From Gammaproteobacteria bacterium (GTDB lineage Bacteria; Pseudomonadota; Gammaproteobacteria; Methylococcales; Methylomonadaceae): a DNA stretch of 49,440 nucleotides. Below, piece by piece: positions 23,886 through 30,582 of this stretch. The stretch is from positions 1 through 49,440 of the forward strand of contig VGVA01000006.1 in the NCBI GenBank assembly GCA_016874115.1. Direction: 5' to 3'. Positions within the stretch are counted from its first letter, which is position 1, and every line of letters begins with the position of its first letter. The position numbers and the translations under genes are program-made. The notes under the pieces are model-generated. The model did no database searches. It saw nothing but the letters and a program-made list of their open reading frames with translations, and was not told the DNA's origin.

Positions 23886-24097
23886 GCGGCGTCATTTTCG
23901 AATCGACGCTCGCCTGCCCACACTGTGGGCATGCCGAATCTGAAACTATGCCGACGGATGCCTGCCAGTTTTTCTATGAATGCAAGTCCTGCGGAATGCT
24001 GCTCAGGCCCAAGCCAGGGGATTGCTGCGTATTTTGCTCTTATGGCTCTGTCAAGTGCCCGCCGATTCAGCAACATCAAAACTGTTGCTCCCGCTAA
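23882..24097 (+). CDS. GDCCVxC-domain small Cys-rich protein
   Basis: 71 residues with eleven or so Cys: CPHCGH, CKSCGMLLRPKPGDCCVFCSYGS, KCPPIQ and a final CC pair. The GDCCVFCSYGSVKCPPIQ block (shortened here) defines a family of small proteins often found in mercury operons; some members carry selenocysteine in the CCVxC motif. It probably binds metal or relays thiols in the cytoplasm. It overlaps merP by ATGA, so it is the third gene of the operon. Here the motif positions are encoded by ordinary Cys codons. Confidence 0.85.
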   Translation: MSGVIFESTLACPHCGHAESETMPTDACQFFYECKSCGMLLRPKPGDCCVFCSYGSVKCPPIQQHQNCCSR

Positions 24098-24297
24098 GGT
24101 GAAACCTGGTTTATCCGGTCCGAAAGCAGCCTGAAAAACTCAAAGTTGTGAGCAAATACGGTGCCTCAATTGATACCCCTTAAAATACGGTTAGCCGCTT
24201 AACTTGGTGTCTTTATTAGGTATTGTGCCGTTCGTAATCAGAGTTGCGTGATGGAACGATTAATCGTCAATACGACAAGATGAATTTCTGTCATTAC

Positions 24298-24861
24298 TTA
24301 TTCGATTTGCGAGAGTATGCGATGTCTCAACCAGGCATCGACACTCCACCGGCCGCTGCCGCTCAACAGTAGCGAACCGAGCATCATCAAATAAATCAAC
24401 GGCAGCTTGTAATTGCCGTGGCCCTGATCGGTGATTGCATACCCCCGCCAAAGTTCTGCCAGGCTGTGCCATTCGGCGGGCCAATGCACGGCGGCGATGG
24501 CGACGAGGGTCAACACGATCAACGCCGCGCTGAAAAACCGCGTCAGGAAGCCCAGCAGTAAAGTGATCGGCGCGAGGTTTTCCAAACCGGCCGCCAAAGC
24601 CCAGTTCCAATCGGGCGGCAGTAGGTTGAACGGAAACGGAAAACTCAGATCGGCAAACCAGTTGTCGCCATGCAGCTTTTCCAGACCGGCCTCGCCGAAC
24701 TCATAAGCGAGCAGCAGCCGCAGAAATATCGGCGACAGTTCCTTGCCGTGACGTTCAAGCCAACGGGTCAGCCTGCGCGGCATCGCGCAGATGCGTTCCT
24801 TGCAGGCGGTCATCATGCAGATCGAACACTTGTTGTCGGTTGTTACTGGGTTCGTGTTCAT
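24298..24861 (-). CDS. hvfX: DoxX-like membrane protein, HvfX type
   Basis: 187 residues. The N-terminus has Cys clusters ([16 protein letters not shown]), unusual for DoxX and typical of the metal-linked branch. Four membrane helices follow, with [26 protein letters not shown] matching DoxX (quoted as two parts: [16 protein letters not shown] and [10 protein letters not shown]), then [20 protein letters not shown]. In Haemophilus-type hvf and bufferin loci a DoxX protein follows the maturase genes. It overlaps hvfC by ATGA and ends the operon. Confidence 0.85.
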   Translation of the reverse strand: MNTNPVTTDNKCSICMMTACKERICAMPRRLTRWLERHGKELSPIFLRLLLAYEFGEAGLEKLHGDNWFADLSFPFPFNLLPPDWNWALAAGLENLAPITLLLGFLTRFFSAALIVLTLVAIAAVHWPAEWHSLAELWRGYAITDQGHGNYKLPLIYLMMLGSLLLSGSGRWSVDAWLRHRILSQIE

Positions 24862-25634
24862 TGTTGATCTCCTACAAAATTTATTGGCTTGACCGCAATG
24901 ATCGCGCCGCGGCGATGCAGTTCGGTCAGCGTCTCCAGGCCGAAATGTAAAAAGGCTTCGCGAGCGGCGCTGTCGAATTTGTTACAGAGCCTAACTAGCG
25001 CCTGCCGTCCGCTGAGGCCTTCTGCAAGCAACACGACCAGCTTAGCCGTGACTGGATTCAGGGCAATAAAATGCACGCGGTCGTTGGCGTCCCGAAAGCC
25101 GAGAATCAAGGACGCTGCCGCAGACGGTTCCGTTGGCAGAAAAGCCGGACTGATATCTTGCACCGGCCACCAGTAATGCACTAGTTGCAAGACCGGCACA
25201 AACACCGGTATGCCCGCCAGCATTTGCGCGCCGGTCAACGGTTCGAACATGAAAGGCTCGGCTTCAGCGACCGACAGCTGCAATTCCATCCATTCGTAAT
25301 GCGCTAATTCGGCTAGAAATGGCAAATCGTCGGGACGATGGCGTTCCTGATTCAAATACTGCACGAACTCGTCGGGAATCCGCCGGTAATAGGGGGTTAG
25401 GCAGCGATGTTCGGCGATGAAATCGAGCAGCAGGTCCCGCCAACCCTCCCGAGGCAGGATTCGGCGGATGATCGGAAAACAGGTCGACAAGCTTTCGTCG
25501 AATTTATTGTAGAGCAGACCGACATAGACCGCCGCCCGGTCGGGCGCGAATCCCGAAGGCAGCGGGGCCGAATTCGGTTGGCGCAGATGTTCCATAAACC
25601 GCCGCTGCTGTTGAAATAGGGGGCTTTGAGTCAT
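24858..25634 (-). CDS. hvfC: HvfC/BufC-type peptide-modification partner (DUF2063)
   Basis: 258 residues. The N-terminal DUF2063 domain reads [55 protein letters not shown] and [11 protein letters not shown], as is standard for the family. The C-terminal domain is the larger winged-helix/immunoglobulin-like half. In characterised systems this protein brings the precursor to the MNIO enzyme. It overlaps hvfB and hvfX by ATGA on both sides, so stoichiometric translation is expected. Confidence 0.9.
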   Translation of the reverse strand: MTQSPLFQQQRRFMEHLRQPNSAPLPSGFAPDRAAVYVGLLYNKFDESLSTCFPIIRRILPREGWRDLLLDFIAEHRCLTPYYRRIPDEFVQYLNQERHRPDDLPFLAELAHYEWMELQLSVAEAEPFMFEPLTGAQMLAGIPVFVPVLQLVHYWWPVQDISPAFLPTEPSAAASLILGFRDANDRVHFIALNPVTAKLVVLLAEGLSGRQALVRLCNKFDSAAREAFLHFGLETLTELHRRGAIIAVKPINFVGDQQ

Positions 25635-26506
25635 GCCGTTATCCTCTGAAGCGCGTACCCGGTATACGACTGAACTTGGTATTTAGCCTGCAAATCGCGA
25701 ATCCGCTCGACTTCGACCAGTAATTCGGACAGCGGCGGAATGTTGCTGTCACGTTCCACCAGGGTCGGAAACACCCCGAAGTGGCGATAAGCCTCGGCCA
25801 GCAAGTCCCAGACGGGTTCTATCGTCTTTTGACCGTGGGTATCGATGATCAACCCGGAAGCTTCCAGATCGTGGCCCGCAACGTGTCCATAGACGATGCG
25901 CTCGCCCGGCAGTCCGTGCAGGAACGCCAGCGGATCGTAGCCATGATTAACACTGTTGACGTAAATGTTGTTGACGTCCAGATGCAGATGGCAATCGGCC
26001 TCATCCAAAACCGCATTGATGAAGGTCAGTTCGTCCATCTCCGCCTGTGGCGGCCGGACGTAATATGAAGCGTTCTCCACGGCGATGGGACGTTCAAGAA
26101 TAGCTTGGGTTTGGCGAATGCGGCCGGCGACATGCTTGACCGCCTGCTCAGTAAACGGAATCGGGTACAAGTCATACAAATGGCCCTCGTCGCTGCAATA
26201 ACTCAAATGCTCGGTATATAAGGCAAAATCGTGAGCATCGAGAAATTGTCTCAGCTCAATCAAAAACGTCGTATCGAGCGGCGCCGGACCGCCCAGTGAC
26301 AACGCCAAACCGTGCGCCACGAAACGGTGACGCTCGGTCAGACGGCGAAATTGCTTGCCCAGTGAACCGCCGATGCCTACCCAGTTCTCCGGCGACACTT
26401 CGAAAAAGTTGATGGTCTTCGGCACGTGGGCAAGCAAGGGAGACAGCAGCGGACGCCGCAATCCCAGACCGGAGCCTGACAGGCCGAAAGGATGGGTTGT
26501 AATCAT
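25631..26506 (-). CDS. hvfB: HvfB-type MNIO enzyme (DUF692), RiPP maturase
   Basis: 291 residues, a TIM-barrel multinuclear non-haem iron oxidase. Family marks in order: FFEVSPENWVGIGG, FVAHGLALSLGGP, YTEHLSYCSDEGHLYDLYP, AVENASYYVRPP, LHLDVNNIYVNSVNHGYDP, YGHVAGHD, DTHG and LVERDSNIPPL. These contain the His, Glu and Asp iron ligands known for DUF692. It should oxidise Cys residues in the EGxC motifs of the upstream precursor into thiooxazole or oxazolone/thioamide groups. It begins 17 bases after the hvfA stop. Full length for the family. Confidence 0.93.
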   Translation of the reverse strand: MITTHPFGLSGSGLGLRRPLLSPLLAHVPKTINFFEVSPENWVGIGGSLGKQFRRLTERHRFVAHGLALSLGGPAPLDTTFLIELRQFLDAHDFALYTEHLSYCSDEGHLYDLYPIPFTEQAVKHVAGRIRQTQAILERPIAVENASYYVRPPQAEMDELTFINAVLDEADCHLHLDVNNIYVNSVNHGYDPLAFLHGLPGERIVYGHVAGHDLEASGLIIDTHGQKTIEPVWDLLAEAYRHFGVFPTLVERDSNIPPLSELLVEVERIRDLQAKYQVQSYTGYALQRITA

Positions 26507-26522
26507 CGGCGGTGCCTCCGGT

Positions 26523-26849
26523 TTATTGGCTCGTTTTACCGCTGCAACCGCCTTCCGGCATCTTGCCGCTACAGCCGCCTTCCGGCATTTTGGCGCTGCA
26601 ACCGCCCTCGGCGCCTTTCATGTTTTTCATCTTGTTGGCCCCGCATTTGCCTTCGCCGCATTTGCCCTCGCGCATCTTGCCGCTGCAACCGCCTTCCGCG
26701 GATTTGTCGTCGGCCGCCGCCAGTTGTTGGGCTTGATCGATGCTGGACAGCGCAAACGGATTTTCGCCAGCCTGGATCGCGGGTGCCATGCTCAATAAAG
26801 TCGAAGCCAACGCGCCGCTCAAGGTCAGGGATAAGGTTTTTTTGTTCAT
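26523..26849 (-). CDS. hvfA: HvfA/bufferin-like RiPP precursor with six EGxC motifs
   Basis: 108 residues from the ATG at 26849, which has GGAG eight bases upstream. A signal peptide (LSLTLSGALASTLLSMAPAIQA) is followed by GENPFALSSI, typical of HvfA precursors, then a Cys-rich tail. All six Cys lie in EGxC motifs: EGGCSGK, EGKCGEGKCG, EGGCSAK and two more EGGCSGK. EGKCG is the motif modified in the Haemophilus system; EGGCS is a variant. The mature peptide should sequester copper in the periplasm. The tail is built of near-identical DNA repeats, hence the long open frames on the other strand. Confidence 0.88.
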   Translation of the reverse strand: MNKKTLSLTLSGALASTLLSMAPAIQAGENPFALSSIDQAQQLAAADDKSAEGGCSGKMREGKCGEGKCGANKMKNMKGAEGGCSAKMPEGGCSGKMPEGGCSGKTSQ

Positions 26850-26905
26850 AGTAAAATCTCCAAAGTCGATGGTGGATACAGGAGGCAACAGCGCCTTCCT
26901 GCCCC

Positions 26906-26935
26906 ATCAGTCGAGGCTAGGCGAGATTCCTTACA
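26906..26935 (-). promoter_or_regulatory. Possible ECF-sigma promoter of the hvf operon
   Basis: On the minus strand, GTAAGGAAT (26926-26934) and CGACTGAT (26906-26913) are separated by 12 bases, resembling ECF-type -35 (GGAA) and -10 (CGnnT) elements. They lie 57-85 bases upstream of the hvfA start. The ECF sigma gene at 28940-29560 is the obvious candidate to use it. No equivalent could be found with certainty upstream of the sigma gene. Confidence 0.35.
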
Positions 26936-27010
26936 ATTTTTGAGCGTCGGCCGCTGATTTTTTCGAAACGGGGCAACGCGCGCAGATGGTTGCGAGGTTG
27001 GAAAGAGTGC

Positions 27011-27505
27011 TCAAGGGCATTCGGGATCCCAAATTAAGCGAGCGATCGCCGACAGATCAACGTGCCTGTCGACAGGACAATTCGGGCAGTCGCGCCGATT
27101 CGGGCGGTTTGGGCAAGATCGGCATTGGCCGATTAAATCACGGGCGGCTTCGATGTCCCGTTCCAATCGACCGAGCCGTTCGATGTCGGCGCGAATGGCT
27201 TCCTGTAGCGCCAAGAGTTCCGTCAGCACACCACAGACGGCCTCAGACCCCGATGAGAATTGCTCTCTCAACGTCGCCAACCGGCTGATCGTTTCCAGTC
27301 CGATGCCGGAACGCGAGAGATTCAAGGCGATTTCCATACGCTTCAGGTCCTTGCGCGCATATAGACGGGTGCCGGCCTGGGTACGCGCGGGGACGAGCAC
27401 GCCCAATTCCTCGTAAAGCCGAATCGTACGTGGGGTCGTGGACAGCATCTCGGCGAGTTCGCCGATTTTTAGATAATTACGGTGCTGACGGGAGGGCAGT
27501 CGCAT
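27011..27505 (-). CDS. MerR-family regulator with Cys-rich C-terminus
   Basis: 164 residues. The N-terminal HTH reads YLKIGELAEMLSTTPRTIRLYEELGVL, with GTRLYARKDLKRMEIAL next. A long coiled-coil helix follows, and the C-terminus has CRSCPNRPNRRDCPNCPVDR with four Cys, which may bind metal. It is divergent from the MetE-like gene across 105 bases, so it probably controls that gene and itself. It does not resemble the mercury MerR in the tail. Whether it also affects the hvf operon (hvfA start 161 bases beyond its stop) is unknown. Confidence 0.85.
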   Translation of the reverse strand: MRLPSRQHRNYLKIGELAEMLSTTPRTIRLYEELGVLVPARTQAGTRLYARKDLKRMEIALNLSRSGIGLETISRLATLREQFSSGSEAVCGVLTELLALQEAIRADIERLGRLERDIEAARDLIGQCRSCPNRPNRRDCPNCPVDRHVDLSAIARLIWDPECP

Positions 27506-27535
27506 TGCATTATTTAACGTTAATGTTATATTATG

Positions 27536-27564
27536 TTGACAGTTGGCTTTACTCGCAGTATAAG
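27536..27564 (+). promoter_or_regulatory. Sigma-70 promoter of the MetE-like gene
   Basis: TTGACA (27536-27541) and TATAAG (27559-27564) are separated by 17 bases, an almost perfect sigma-70 promoter, 47 bases before the start codon at 27611. Upstream TTTAACGTTAATGTTATA (27512-27529) contains the palindrome TAACGTTA, a candidate binding site for the divergent MerR-type regulator. The normal spacer differs from the long ones usual for MerR activation, so repression is possible. Confidence 0.6.
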
Positions 27565-27610
27565 ACAGACGAGCCCAATCCGATAATAATAATCCGCCGA
27601 GGAGATGATC

Positions 27611-28675
27611 ATGTTCCTACCCACCGAGCCGATCGGCAGTATTCCCCGTCCCCCCGCTTTACTCGCTTGTATCCGCGATTTCCATGACGGCAAGGCATCT
27701 GACGCCACGCTGCGAGCAGAGCAGGACGCCGCTCTACGCGATACGATCCGGCGCCTGGAAGCCACCGGCTCGCCGGTCATCAGTGATGGTGAACAAAGCA
27801 AGCCCAGTTTTGCGACTTATCCGTTGACGGATTTGCCGAATATCGCGGAAGACGGCTTGCTGATTCCGTTTGCCGACGGCCACAGCCGCCAATTGCCGCG
27901 TTTGACCGCAGGCCCTTTCGCCTATAGCGTCCACGCCGATAGCTATTTGCGCAACGCGCTGCGCTATGCCACGGTACCGGTCAAGCAGGCCGTGATTTCG
28001 GCGTCCGCGTTGAGTTTGTTGTATCCGTCCGAGGGTTTGGCGGACTATGACGAACGGACCTTTCTCGACGATCTGGTCAATCAGGCCGAGCGCGATATTC
28101 GCGGTTGTCTCGAAGCGGGGGCGCATTGCGTGCAAATCGACTTTACCGAAGGGCGCCTGGCGGTCAAGTTGGATCCCAGTAAAAACTTGCTGCGCCGTTT
28201 CATCGAGCTGAATAACCGAGTGCTCGAACGCTTCGGTCCCGAATGGCGATCCCGCCTAGGCGTGCATACCTGTCCGGGCGGCGATCACGATACGACGCAC
28301 AGCGCCGATGTCGATTACGCCGAACTGCTGCCCGAACTGTTCAAGCTCAACGTCGGTAATTTTTATGTGCAAATGGCCAGCGAAAAACAGCCGGAAAAAG
28401 CATTGGCGATGATCAAACAACTCCTGCGTCCAGGGCAGCGTGTCTTTATCGGCGTGATCGATGTACTCGATCCGGCGGTAGAAGCACCCGAAACGGTCCG
28501 CGACCGAATCTTGCGGGCCGCTGAATTCATCCCCCTGGACCAACTCGGCACGACCGATGACTGCGGCTTTTCACCATTCGAAGACGATACCTCGACCGGC
28601 CGCGAAACCGCGTTCGCCAAAATCGAGGCACGGGTGCTCGGCACGCAAATGGCATCTATGCGACTCGGTTGCTGA
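27611..28675 (+). CDS. MetE C-terminal-like (cobalamin-independent methionine synthase II family) methyltransferase
   Basis: 354 residues from the ATG at 27611, which has GAGGAG six bases upstream; an ATG at 27605 would overlap that site. It is a UROD/MetE-like TIM barrel. PTEPIGSIPRP opens the barrel, SDGEQSKPSFATYPL, then HCVQIDFTEGRLAVKLDP follow; HTCPGGDHD and TTDDCGF carry the His and two Cys expected for the zinc site. It is about half the length of MetE, matching stand-alone family members that methylate homocysteine or related thiols. Control by a divergent MerR-type regulator suggests a stress-responsive or xenobiotic role rather than housekeeping methionine synthesis. Confidence 0.8.
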   Translation: MFLPTEPIGSIPRPPALLACIRDFHDGKASDATLRAEQDAALRDTIRRLEATGSPVISDGEQSKPSFATYPLTDLPNIAEDGLLIPFADGHSRQLPRLTAGPFAYSVHADSYLRNALRYATVPVKQAVISASALSLLYPSEGLADYDERTFLDDLVNQAERDIRGCLEAGAHCVQIDFTEGRLAVKLDPSKNLLRRFIELNNRVLERFGPEWRSRLGVHTCPGGDHDTTHSADVDYAELLPELFKLNVGNFYVQMASEKQPEKALAMIKQLLRPGQRVFIGVIDVLDPAVEAPETVRDRILRAAEFIPLDQLGTTDDCGFSPFEDDTSTGRETAFAKIEARVLGTQMASMRLGC

Positions 28676-28708
28676 TTCGGGCTGTATTGAATCGTAAACA
28701 GGGACAGG

Positions 28709-28733
28709 TGCCGGTTTCCATCAGCTACCGGCA
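28709..28733. terminator. Hairpin between convergent genes (bidirectional terminator candidate)
   Basis: TGCCGGT (28709-28715) pairs with ACCGGCA (28727-28733) across an 11-base loop in the 62-base gap between the MetE-like gene and the convergent anti-sigma gene. The stem is GC-rich but no clear T-run follows on either strand. Confidence 0.45.
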
Positions 28734-28737
28734 GTGT

Positions 28738-28947
28738 TTAGTCGTTGGGTGACTTTTTGCTCAATCGGTTTTGCAGGCTTTCCGTGTAGCGCTGAGCCGC
28801 TTTTCGGAGGAACCACGACTGATTTTGGAAGTTACGGCAACGGGAGCAGATCATCACGTGCAAATTGACGGCAATACGCTCGCCGAAGCTGAGTTTTCTG
28901 TCTAATCCTTGCGAGACCAAGGCGGTAATCTCGCGGCAATTACGCAT
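28738..28947 (-). CDS. Small zinc-finger anti-sigma factor candidate
   Basis: 69 residues. The HVMICSRCRNF segment gives the HxxxCxxC zinc motif of ZAS anti-sigma domains, preceded by an N-terminal CREITALVSQGLDRKLSFGE helix pair. It overlaps the end of the ECF sigma gene by eight bases, the usual arrangement for a sigma/anti-sigma pair. There is no membrane helix, so it would act in the cytoplasm. Similar small zinc-finger proteins accompany ECF factors that control MNIO/DoxX loci. Confidence 0.78.
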   Translation of the reverse strand: MRNCREITALVSQGLDRKLSFGERIAVNLHVMICSRCRNFQNQSWFLRKAAQRYTESLQNRLSKKSPND

Positions 28948-29560
28948 CGCTTTTCTCCTGTTTTATCCTATTGAACCAGCGAATTTCCAGGCATTCGCGC
29001 AGCCGTAGCCGCGCACGGTGCATGGTGACCCAGTAATTGGTTTCGCTGAGGCCTGTTTCTTGGCAGACCTCAAGGGCTTCCAGACCGACCAGTTCACGCA
29101 GCATGAAGACCCTGGCCATTTTCGGCGGTAGATTGTTGTGGCAAATTTCGTAGATGGCCCAAAATTCCTGTTGCTTGAGCGCGGCCTCTGGGTCGTTCCA
29201 AGTTGTGGGACCGCCGTTCCAATGGCCGTTGCATGTGAAAAACGCCTCCTCGTCCACCTCGCCATCCTCGCCATCGACAAGCTCGAAATCGGAGGTGTAA
29301 ACTTCCCGCGCGCTGCGCCGCCAGTGATCGGCAATCTTGTGCTTTAGAATTCCGATCAGCCACGTCCTAAGCTGGGCTTTCCCCTCAAAATTTGCCAATG
29401 ATTGCCAAGCGGCAAGCAAAGTTTCCTGCACCAAATCGTCCGCCAAGTCATAGTCTCGGAGTTGCAGCAATGCATAACGGAACAGCACCGGGCGATGTTC
29501 GGCCAGCACCGGTTCGGTTAATGGATCATGTGTTGAGTTTGCATCAATACTTAGCACCAT
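28940..29560 (-). CDS. ECF RNA polymerase sigma factor
   Basis: 206 residues. Sigma region 2 is HRPVLFRYALLQLRDYDLADDLVQETLL..AWQSLANFEGKAQLRTWL (quoted in two parts), and ILKHKIADHWRR follows. Region 4 reads LPPKMARVFMLRELVGLEALEVC then ETGLSETNYWVTMHRARLRLRECLE. A 50-residue linker is acidic. It is followed by the overlapping anti-sigma candidate. Its location 2 kb from the hvf operon, and the known use of ECF factors to control such operons, suggests it drives hvfA in response to copper or other metal stress; that link is inferred. Confidence 0.9.
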   Translation of the reverse strand: MVLSIDANSTHDPLTEPVLAEHRPVLFRYALLQLRDYDLADDLVQETLLAAWQSLANFEGKAQLRTWLIGILKHKIADHWRRSAREVYTSDFELVDGEDGEVDEEAFFTCNGHWNGGPTTWNDPEAALKQQEFWAIYEICHNNLPPKMARVFMLRELVGLEALEVCQETGLSETNYWVTMHRARLRLRECLEIRWFNRIKQEKSDA

Positions 29561-30042
29561 ACGCTATTTGTCATTAATGTTTTGACTTGAGCTTGTAAAC
29601 TCTGGCTGTAACGGTGAAGGGAGAATGGGTTGGTTTCGATAAGGACAGTCATAGCGTTTTTCAATGTTTTTGTAATTTTTAGAAATTTATCGCCCGTAGG
29701 GTAATCAACAGAGGCCAGCCGGCAGCTAACTACTGGCTGTTCAATGCTAACAGAAGGGCGTTATATACTCTGAGGGAGTTGAGCATTGATGACGTTTCTG
29801 ACGACCCAATATTCCCATTAGTCGTAAGATGAGTGTATATCCTTACAGAGCTTATTTGCATACCCAACTGTTATCAAATTTACTTGCTCAGGGGGCTTCA
29901 AGGAAAGATTTTGACTCGGTGCGGAAATGTCGAAAATTCTATTCACGAGCAGAATCTTCAAGAAAATATTGAGGGTTCGTCTGCTTTTGGAGATAGACAA
30001 ACATACAGCCACATAGCATAGTCACGGATGGCAAGAAGGGTC

Positions 30043-30182
30043 GATTGTGTTGAAAAAGCCCATTTTGGATAGAAAGATTTTTCTCACTCCAAATTAATAA
30101 ACTATAAAACAATGAGATATAGGTATGGTGATTGGTTAAATCGGCCTATATTCGACAAAAACCGTTTTTTTTCAACACAATC
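30043..30182. mobile_element. MITE-like element with 15-bp terminal inverted repeats
   Basis: GATTGTGTTGAAAAA (30043-30057) and its exact complement TTTTTCAACACAATC (30168-30182) bound a 140-base segment with no coding capacity. Size and perfect terminal repeats fit a miniature inverted-repeat element mobilised by a transposase in trans. No unambiguous target duplication is visible at the flanks. Confidence 0.5.
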
Positions 30183-30253
30183 AGTCGATAGCTGCTAATC
30201 AGCAATCAACACAGCCTTGTATAAGTCGATGGCAAACACCACATGATCTAGCT

Positions 30254-30271
30254 CCGTTTCACACGAAACGG
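30254..30271. repeat. Hairpin with parS-like core
   Basis: CCGTTTC-ACAC-GAAACGG is a perfect 7-bp inverted repeat with a four-base loop. Its inner 14 bases GTTTCACACGAAAC match the core of chromosomal parS (GTTTCACGTGAAAC) at twelve positions, differing only in the two bases right of centre. It may be a ParB-type site, an operator or a transcription hairpin. Confidence 0.4.
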
Positions 30272-30582
30272 TACAATTTTCTGACCGGCGAATTAACCTT
30301 AACTGGGTATCCATTTCGTTGGTATAAACGCAATATGTTGTGGTGTTAGTTTTTGTTCACAGACACCTTTACTACCCCTAGTAGTCACACCAGTCAAGGA
30401 GATACCCAAATAACCTTATTCTGCACAAATCGGCAAACTTTCTGGATGATCAAAAAAAGGCTTCCTAACCACAAAATAACAAAAGTCGGTCAAATTTAGA
30501 AAGAAGCCTAAAACCCGCGTCTTTTGTCACTTGCGTTTTCCCATTTCTCCGTAGAATCACAGAGAAACATCAAGGTTTCTCC

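Larger units (their letters stand above)
29561..30582. other. One-kilobase intergenic region between cargo and backbone
   Basis: No gene could be supported. A short plus-strand frame at 29833-30021 has no ribosome site or recognisable content. The region is AT-rich and holds a MITE-like inverted-repeat element (30043-30182) and an 18-base hairpin with a parS-like core (30254-30271). This is probably where the metal cargo joins the replicon backbone. The last 60 bases form the leader of the RecG-like gene, with TTTCTC and GAGAAA able to pair just ahead of its ribosome site. Confidence 0.5.

Noticed and set aside
26492-26851. Long plus-strand open frames opposite the HvfA precursor gene
   Set aside because: They arise from translating the near-identical repeats of the hvfA tail in other frames. 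They lack ribosome sites, and the minus-strand product has a signal peptide and fits its operon.
29833-30021. 62-residue plus-strand frame in the one-kilobase junction
   Set aside because: No start signal or recognisable content, and the frame is not bounded by other supporting features.
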